Below, piece after piece: positions 56,621-64,000 of a stretch of 64,000 nt of DNA. Where the stretch lies: NCBI GenBank assembly GCA_016165875.1, contig JABBOT010000007.1, positions 11,000,216 through 11,064,215 on the forward strand, read 5' to 3'. This stretch comes from Acanthopleura granulata. Its lineage: Eukaryota; Mollusca; Polyplacophora; Chitonida; Chitonidae. The notes under the pieces were generated by a model, which ran no database searches, had not been told where the DNA came from, and saw only the letters and a list, made by a program, of their open reading frames with translations. The translations under genes and the position numbers were made by a program. Numbering within the stretch: the first letter of the stretch is position 1; each line of letters starts with the position of its first letter.

Positions 56621-56742
56621 TATTTATTTCATTAATGTTTTACGCCATACTCAAGAATATTTAACTTATACGATGGCGGCCAGCATTATGGTGGGAGGAA
56701 ACCGAGCAGAGCCCTGGGGATACCCACGACCATCCGCAGGTT
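56621..56742 (-). mobile_element. SINE-A copy, 5'-truncated
   Basis: TTTATTTCATTAATGTTTTAC, GCCATACTCAAGAATATTT, GGCGGCCAGCATTATGGTGG and CACGACCATCCGCAGGTTT. It ends at the same block as the copy at 27671. Confidence 0.9.
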
Positions 56743-57317
56743 TAATGATGATAATACTAAATAGGTTCCAGGGCTGTTTATGGCTGCTAGTAGTCATCCG
56801 CACACCTGGCGGCAGCCCTTCTCACACAGGCTGATAGCCTGATTGACCTGTGTGCACAGCTCTTGTACCTGTGATTATGTTAGCTGAATGGCCACAGCTC
56901 ATGAGTGGTTTGTGTATAAATAAACAAGGTATTGATGGATGGTGCAATTGGTTTGTTATTACCTGTGAGACTCCATATGCTCATTTTACATGTATATACA
57001 GTGGACCGGGTAACCCACAAGTTCGGGATTGCTGGCTTTTCACAGTTTCACATTGATCGGAATATGATGCATCATTATTATTAGGCAGCTGCAGGGCTGT
57101 ATGCTAAGATGGAATTTTTCAGTAATTTTCTACTATGTGTAGTGTATGATTCTTGAATAATGAAAGTCCGTCACAGGAAGCAAAAAAAAAAAAAAAACAA
57201 CAAAAAAAAAAAAACACAATGAAAACAAGAAACTAGCAAACAAAGCATTTTTGTGTGTAAATAATTTTCCAGCAGAGCTAAAAAAGCTAATTGTTTTCAA
57301 TGTGTAGCCTGTGATTA
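56743..57317. other. Non-coding; interrupted A run
   Basis: A run broken by C at 57182-57216. Nothing else recognised. Confidence 0.4.
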
Positions 57318-57443
57318 ATGATCGACGGTTTCGCCCAGGTTCTGCTCAGTTTTCCCACTGTGATGCTGGTCGTCTTTGTCGTATAAGTGAAATATTCTTG
57401 AGTATGGCATAAAATTAATTCTCCAATCATATAAGTAAATAAA
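57318..57443 (+). mobile_element. SINE-A copy, 5'-truncated
   Basis: CGCCCAGGTTCTGCTCAGTTT, TCGTATAAGTGAAATATTCT, TGAGTATGGCATAAAATTAA and a degenerate AAAT tail. The start is uncertain by about 20 bases. Confidence 0.85.
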
Positions 57444-59330
57444 TATTTCTGGTGTAGAGAAGAGGTATATGCAAAAGAGCTAAATCCTCTCTGTCGGCTT
57501 TACAATCATGAAATACGTGCAATGATGTAGACGTTAAGGAGATTTTTGACTTTTTTTGTGTCTTGTTTTTAAACATTTATTATCATAACCAAATTTTTGG
57601 AAAGTTCTAGCACAGCTTGTTGCCTCAGCTGCTTTTGCTTGTGGATTAATTGTCACCTGTGTGACATAAAATCAGGGAGTTTTGAGTTCGAACTCTTTTA
57701 TTGCTGGAGGTAGAAGAAGTAATGCTATGCCATGTGGCCTGCCAGAAATGTTCGGCATCTACTTTTGATTACATTTGCTGTAACATGCGCATCTGACAAA
57801 AGTGTCACGAAGAGATTTATTTAACTAGATTACACCCACAGCAGAGAAAATTGAGGAACTGAGTATTTGTAGAAGTAAAAACTCCCTTAAGGAAATTTAG
57901 AGTGGTCATTTGTACCACTGGTACATGATGAAACAGGTGACAGGTGGTACATGGTGAAATAATGTCAGGAAAAGTGGCCTAACATTTCTGACAAGCCACA
58001 TAATGCAATGGGACTTTTTTTCGCCTTTAAGGATAAAAAAGGTTGATCTGAAAACAATATTATCGGGAATAAATGAACCAGCCTAGTAATTGTGATATAA
58101 AGAAAGATACTGTATAGTTTAATAAGGTACATGTACATGTCACGTATATTTGTACAAATATGCAGAAATATGATTGAGTAACCAAGAAATAATGGTGTGC
58201 ATGTGTCAAGTAACAGGTAGACCCAAATTAAATCATTTAGCCCTGTATTATGATAATGCTTAACCAGCAAAGCCTGTACTAGCTTAGCACAAAGAGTTCA
58301 AGGCAATGCGGCTTTAATGTGCATTAATTAATGTGACATTAAAAATATGGCTCGAATGTATTTAATAACATGTAAGCTTTATTGCTTTGTGTGTTTTCTG
58401 TGATCGTTGTGTGCAGTGGTGAGGCCACTTCATTGAGTTGTATCACATCACGTCAAAAACCATGAACTATTTCCCAGTTTCAACGTTCTCATCACGATTA
58501 TGGCGGAGATTTTGCAGACATCGTGTAAAGTTACATTATTTATTCATTGGGGGTAACCAGACCCTCCCTCCAAGTTGTTCATTCGGCCTCTTATGGGATA
58601 CAGTGTACAGGTGTGCTAGTGTGATTTACATGTATGTCTTACCCTCAGTGTTAGCTTAGGTGTCCCATGACAAGGAGAGTAATGTGAAGTCAAATGTTCA
58701 CAGTGGCATCTTTACAAGTACTGCATATACTGAACTCCGATTTTGCATACGTGAAAAACACAAAATGAGTTTGATGTTATAACATTGATCATTGATGTTA
58801 ATTACTGTATTAATCACACACTCCGTGACTTATCCCTTTGTATATTGGAATCAGTGTTAAGGCAGGCATCTCAAAAAGCACTGCATATATTGACTCTACA
58901 GGTGTTGCATATAGGCATGTCCAGGATATATATTAACATGAGGGAATGTTTATTTGTTGCGTCTTTGTGTTCTGGTGAAATTAATTCATGCCTTCAGGTT
59001 TATTTTTGTGTATTAGAATTCATGTTTTTGAAGTGTTTGTGCTGTCTTCGTTATCATGATTGTTTGCTCTGTGCTTCTCGCAGAGTTAGAGTTAATTTCT
59101 TTGAAATCCCTTTCCTTTGCCAAAATAAAACATAAAACCTCAACCTGCCCTTTTGTTCTGACAGGGTTGGGTTATTCCAGACAACATTTTTTTTCAAGTA
59201 TGGCCTGAGACACTGCATGGATTTAAGATCAAGTGAAAACTTAATATATCACTGAGTACTGGCAAGTGAAGGTTTGAACTGTTGGAGCTTTTTAGTGTAA
59301 TGTTTTCCACCCACATGTTTGTCTAATTGA
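57444..59330. other. Non-coding, nothing recognised
   Basis: No exon in the phase needed after 55801 and no repeat family recognised. The frame at 58785-59135 lacks splice or domain support. Confidence 0.35.
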
Positions 59331-61542
59331 CAATGTAGTTGTGTAAACTACACTACATATAGACTGGGCAATGTAGGTGTGTACCTGTAAACTGCACTAC
59401 ATGTAGACTGGACAATGTAGGTGTGTACCTGTAAACTGCACTACATGTAGACTGGACAATGTAACTGTGTACCTGTAAACTACACTACATGTAGACTGGA
59501 CAATGTAACTGTGTACCTGTAAACTACACTACATGTAGACTGGACAATGTAGGTGTGTACCTGTAAACTGCACTACATGTAGACTGGACAATGTAACTGT
59601 GTACCTGTAAACTACACTACATGTAGACTGGGCAATGTAGGTGTGTACCTGTAAACTGCACTACATGTAGACTGGACAATGTAGGTGTGTACCTGTAAAC
59701 TACACTACATGTAGACTGGACAATGTAGGTGTGTACCTGTAAACTGCACTACATGTAGACTGGACAATGTAGGTGTGTACCTGTAAACTGCACTACATGT
59801 AGACTGGACAATGTAGGTGTGTACCTGTAAACTGCACTACATGTAGACTGGACAATGTAGGTGTGTACCTGTAAACTACACTACATGTAGACTGGGCAAT
59901 GTAGGTGTGTACCTGTAAACTGCACTACATGTAGACTGGACAATGTAGGTGTGTACCTGTAAACTACACTACATGTAAACTGGACAATGTAGGTGTGTAC
60001 CTGTAAACTGCACTACATGTAGACTGGACAATGTAACTGTGTACCTGTAAACTACACTACATATAGACTGGGCAATGTAGGTGTGTACCTGTAAACTGCA
60101 CTACATGTAGACTGGACAATGTAGGTGTGTACCTGTAAACTGCACTACATGTAGACTGGACAATGTAACTGTGTACCTGTAAACTACACTACATGTAGAC
60201 TGGACAATGTAACTGTGTACCTGTAAACTACACTACATGTAGACTGGACAATGTAGGTGTGTACCTGTAAACTGCACTACATGTAGACTGGACAATGTAA
60301 CTGTGTACCAGTAAACTACACTACATGTAGACTGGACAATGTAGGTGTGTACCTGTAAACTGCACTACATGTAGACTGGACAATGTAACTGTGTACCAGT
60401 AAACTACACTACATGTAGACTGGACAATGTAGGTCTGTACCAGTAAACTACACTACATGTAGACTGGACAATGTAGGTGTGTACCTGTAAACTACACTAC
60501 ATGTAGACTGGATAATGTAGCTGTGTACCTGTAAACTACACTACATGTAGACTGGACAATGTAGGTGTGTACCAGTAAACTACACTACATGTAGACTGGA
60601 CAATGTAACTGTGTACCAGTAAACTACACTACATGTAGACTGGACAATGTAACTGTGTACCAGTAAACTACACTACATGTAGACTGGACAATGTAGGTGT
60701 GTACCTGTAAACTACACTACATGTAGACTGGATAATGTAGCTGTGTACCTGTAAACTACACTACATGTAGACTGGACAATGGTGCTGTGTACCTGTAAAC
60801 TGCACTACATGTAGACTGGACAATGTAACTGTGTACCTGTAAACTACACTACATGTAGACTGGACAGTGTAGCTGTGTACCAGTAGACTAGACAATGTAG
60901 GTGTGTACCTGTACACTACACTACATGTAGACTGGACAATGTAACTGTGTACCAGTAAACTACACTACATGTAGACTGGACAATGTAACTGTGTACCAGT
61001 AAACTACACTACATGTAGACTGGACAATGTAGCTGTGTACCAGTAAACTGCACTACGTGTAGACTGGACAATGTAACTGTGTACCAGTAGACTGGACAAT
61101 GTAGCTGTGTACCTGTACACTACACTACATGTAGACTGGACAATGTAACTGTGTACCAGTAAACTACACTACATGTAGACTGGACAATGTAGCTGTGTAC
61201 CTGTACACTACACTACATGTAGACTGGACAATGTAACTGTGTACCAGTAAACTACACTACATGTAGACTGGACAATATAGCTGTGTACCAGTAAACTACA
61301 CTACATGTAGACTGGAAAATGTAGGTCTGTACCAGTAAACTACACTACATGTAGACTGGACAATGTAGCTGTGTACCAGTAAACTGCACTACGTGTAGAC
61401 TGGACAATGTAACTGTGTACCAGTAGACTGGACAATGTAGGTGTGTACCTGTAAACTACACTACATGTAGACTGGACAATGTAGGTGTGTACCTGTAAAC
61501 TGCACTACATGTAGACTGGACAATGTAACTGTGTAACTGTAG
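59331..61542 (+). repeat. 44-bp satellite-like array, about 50 copies
   Basis: The unit is GTAAACTGCACTACATGTAG plus ACTGGACAATGTAGGTGTGTACCT. Each carries the 10-base palindrome CTACATGTAG. Main variants are GTAGGTGTGTACCTGTAAACTG, GTAACTGTGTACCTGTAAACTA and, only from about 60300 on, GTGTACCAGTAAACTA. Three 28-base short units, lacking 16 bases around the palindrome, occur with CAGTAGACT at 60881, 61085 and 61421. No coding frame is conserved. Confidence 0.97.
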
Positions 61543-61588
61543 CCCAATGCTACATATATATATATATATATATAGCCCAATGCTACAT
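61540..61588 (+). repeat. AT microsatellite between 16-bp direct repeats
   Basis: TAGCCCAATGCTACAT at 61540-61555 and 61573-61588 flanks an (AT)n run. It closes the right edge of the 44-bp array. Confidence 0.9.
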
Positions 61589-61954
61589 TTATTGCTTGCA
61601 GTTATTTTGATATCTGTGTCAAATAGAGCATGATTGATAACTGCCCAGCAGGTCAGTGCATCCTTCAGTCAGCAAGTGTAGGCTGGTGCTTATGGGAGCC
61701 GCAGTTGCAGTTGGAACCCCTCCGAGTAAATTATCATGGGTTCACTAAACTGTAGTTACATAAATGTAACATACCAGACTTTCATGCATGGTAAAAAGAC
61801 TTATGACGTCTGCACGTGGAACCACAGTAATTTGGGGGTGTAGTGACACAGTTGTGTAATCTGAAGTTGAGTTATTAGTGAAGAATGTGACTCTGCATGG
61901 TAAAAAGTGGTATCATCTGTGTGTACCCACGCACGAATAACTGATGTGCTGAAT
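61589..61954. other. Unique-looking spacer between tandem arrays
   Basis: No supported feature. The long frame that covers the next arrays opens here at 61907, with no promoter or splice evidence. Confidence 0.4.
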
Positions 61955-62712
61955 TGGTCCATCCACAACCAGCCTGCAGGTAACTGGACTGGCCCATCCA
62001 CTTCCAACCTGCAGGCATACCAAGCTGGCACATCCACATCCAGCCTGCAGTTAACTGGACTGGCCCATCCACATCCAACCACCAGGCATACCAAACTGGC
62101 CCATCCACATCCAACCACCAGGCATATCAAACTACTCCATCCACATCCAACCACCAGGCATACCAAACTACTCCATCCACATCCAACCTGCAGACATACC
62201 AAACTAGCCCATCCACATCCAACCACCAGGCATATCAAACTACTCCATCCACATCCAACCACCAGTCTTACCAAACTGGCCCATCCACATCCAACCACCA
62301 GGCATACCAAACTACTCCATCCACATCCAATCACTAGGCATATCAAACTAGTTCATCCACATCCAACCACCAGGCATACCAAACTGGACCATCCACATCC
62401 AACCACCAGTCTTACCAAACTGGCCCATCCACATCCAACCACCAGTCTTACCAAACTGGCCCATCCACATCCAACCACCAGACATACCAAACTGGCCCAT
62501 CCACATCCAACCACCAGGCATACCAAACTGGCCCATCCACATCCAACCACCAGGCATACTAAACTGGCCCATCTACATCCAGCCACCAGACATACCAAAC
62601 TGGCCCATCCACATCCAACCACCAGTCTTATCAAACTGGCCCATCCACATCCAACCACCAGGCATACCAAACTGGCCCATCCACATCCAACCACCAGGCA
62701 TATCAAACTACT
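61955..62712 (+). repeat. 36-bp minisatellite, block 1, about 21 copies
   Basis: Unit ACCAAACTGGCCCATCCACA plus TCCAACCACCAGGCAT. Variants exchange AAACTGGCC for AAACTACTC and CAGGCATA for CAGTCTTA, often in neighbouring copies. Because 36 is a multiple of three, frames remain open on both strands (such as TTRHTKLAHPHP). Confidence 0.96.
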
Positions 62713-62807
62713 TCATCATCAAATTGGCATATCCACAGTAAAGCTCCTTGTGTACCAAAGTGGCACATCTGTATTAAAGCTCTTGGGGTACCAAACTGGC
62801 ACATCCA
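62713..62807 (+). repeat. Transition copies between the two 36-bp blocks
   Basis: Two or three diverged units (AAGCTCCTTGTGTACCAAAG and AAAGCTCTTGGGGTACCAAA types) keep the spacing but not the consensus. Similar diverged units bound the far side of block 2 at 63241-63310. Confidence 0.8.
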
Positions 62808-63240
62808 CGTGGAATCTGCTGGCGTACCAAACTGGCGCATCCACGTGGAATCTGCTGGCGTACCAAGCTGGCACATCCACGTGGAATCTGCTGGCGTACC
62901 AAGCTGGCGCATCCACGTGGAATCTGCTGGCGTACCAAGCTGGCACATCCACGTGGAATCTGCTGGCGTACCAAGCTGGTGCATCCACGTGGAATCTGCT
63001 GGCGTACCAAACTGGCGCATCCACGTGGAATCTGCTGGCGTACCAAGCTGGCACATCCACGTGGAATCTGCTGGCGTACCAAACTGGCGCATCCACGTGG
63101 AATCTGCTGGCGTACCAAGCTGGCACATCCACGTGGAATCTGCTGGCGTACCAAGCTGGCACATCCACGTGGAATCTGCTGGCGTACCAAGCTGGCGCAT
63201 CCACGTGGAATCTGCTGGCGTACCAAGCTGGCACATCCAC
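62808..63240 (+). repeat. 36-bp minisatellite, block 2, twelve near-identical copies
   Basis: Unit CACGTGGAATCTGCTGGCGT plus ACCAAGCTGGCACATC, exactly 12 x 36 bases. Copies differ mainly at AAACTGGCGC versus AAGCTGGCAC, in a roughly alternating order. It is homologous to block 1 through TACCAA(A/G)CTGGC.CATCCAC but far more uniform. All six frames are open through it, so any frame here is uninformative. Confidence 0.97.
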
Positions 63241-64000
63241 ATTAAAGCTCCTGAGATACCAAACTGGCACGTGCATATGAAAGGTCCTGGAAATTACCAA
63301 ACTAGGTCAGCCATATTAAAGCTTCCAAGATGATCGACATTAAACCAAACTGAGTTCAAGACTGCATCGCTGGATGTCAGTTGTTTGCAATTGTTATAAA
63401 ACTGCATGTTTGCGTCTCACAAGCTAGATAGAGTAGACACACTGTAATAGATGTAGTGTGTGAAATTTTATCTCTCTGGATTTCATTTAGTTTGCTGTAT
63501 ATATCATCATTGTCCCCAAAAAAACCCCAAAAAACATTTGCTTGAGCTAGTGGAGGCTTCCCCCACAAGCTTTTCAGAATTATTGATTTTGAAAGCCACT
63601 GATGAAAACCACATGAGCAGTAAATCTAGAGATATACTCTAAAGCAGTTGTGTGAGATATCCAACAGTTCTCCTCCTCAATTCCCTATGGATCGGTGTGT
63701 ATATGTCCTGGGTTAACAGGGATGAATCAAATCTGCCAGACACCGACAGGTCCAGTGACCTGTCAGACAATGCCCAGGTGATACTGTTCGGTTAGGTAGA
63801 TGATAATTGTGCCCAGAGATGACACCTGTGGCTCAGTAGCTGGAATGTTTCAGTTAAGCCTATACTTAAGAAATTCTTGTTGAGTGTAAGCTGACCTGAC
63901 AAAAAAATAAACGAGTGTCATGTCTGAAGGGATAGCTGTTTTTGTTTTTTTTTTGTTTAAATTCTAGCCATGGATAGTAAGTAAATCAGGATTTACTGAG
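63241..64000. other. Diverged repeat units, then non-coding sequence
   Basis: 63241-63310 holds decayed 36-bp units (TTAAAGCTCCTGAGATACCA). After that no gene or repeat family is recognised up to the window end. Confidence 0.4.

Noticed and set aside
59331..61542. CRISPR array
   Set aside because: Units are tandem without unique spacers, and the rest of the window is clearly eukaryotic.
61907..63280. A 457-codon open frame, plus five other long frames over the same stretch
   Set aside because: All are produced by 36-base tandem units free of stops. No splice, promoter or domain evidence, and no frame is favoured over the others.

Overview
The window reads as nuclear DNA of a marine invertebrate, most likely a lophotrochozoan such as a mollusc. 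It is AT-rich and has no operons, no long intact genes and no prokaryotic signals. It carries tRNA-derived SINEs, MITE-like elements, a dead non-LTR retrotransposon and many minisatellites. The lineage is inferred from the look of the SINEs (tail near gcgtaaaacaccaatcaaat followed by an AAAT run) and was not checked against a database.

Coding content is sparse. The best candidate is a plus-strand split gene made of short exons at 806-954, 21746-21896, 32192-32379 and 38787-38889, with two weaker optional exons at 23145-23251 and 25786-25873. All junction phases agree, but I do not recognise the protein and no homology search was possible. A second plus-strand gene probably starts at about 55.5-55.8 kb: two TATA-like sites, a strong-context ATG at 55671 and a good donor after 55801, with the rest lying beyond the window or in exons I could not find. 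A possible minus-strand terminal exon lies at 10257-10495.

Layout: 0-10 kb holds exon 1, a 25-bp minisatellite, SINEs and a 0.54-kb foldback element. 10-21 kb holds SINEs of two families and a 97-bp higher-order tandem array. 21-25 kb holds 26-, 27- and 34-bp tandem arrays around candidate exons. 25-44 kb holds many SINE-A copies, a 27-bp array and two copies of a repeat ending in a long palindrome. 44-56 kb holds a broken LINE 3' end, SINE-B copies, a 45-bp array and a promoter/first exon. 59.3-63.3 kb is almost wholly tandem repeat: about 50 copies of a 44-bp unit, then two related 36-bp arrays.

Most long open frames here, including a 457-codon one at 61907-63280, come from tandem repeats whose unit length is a multiple of three. 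I saw no CRISPR array, rRNA, bona fide tRNA gene, phage or defence system. The notable material is repeat structure and the unidentified split gene.
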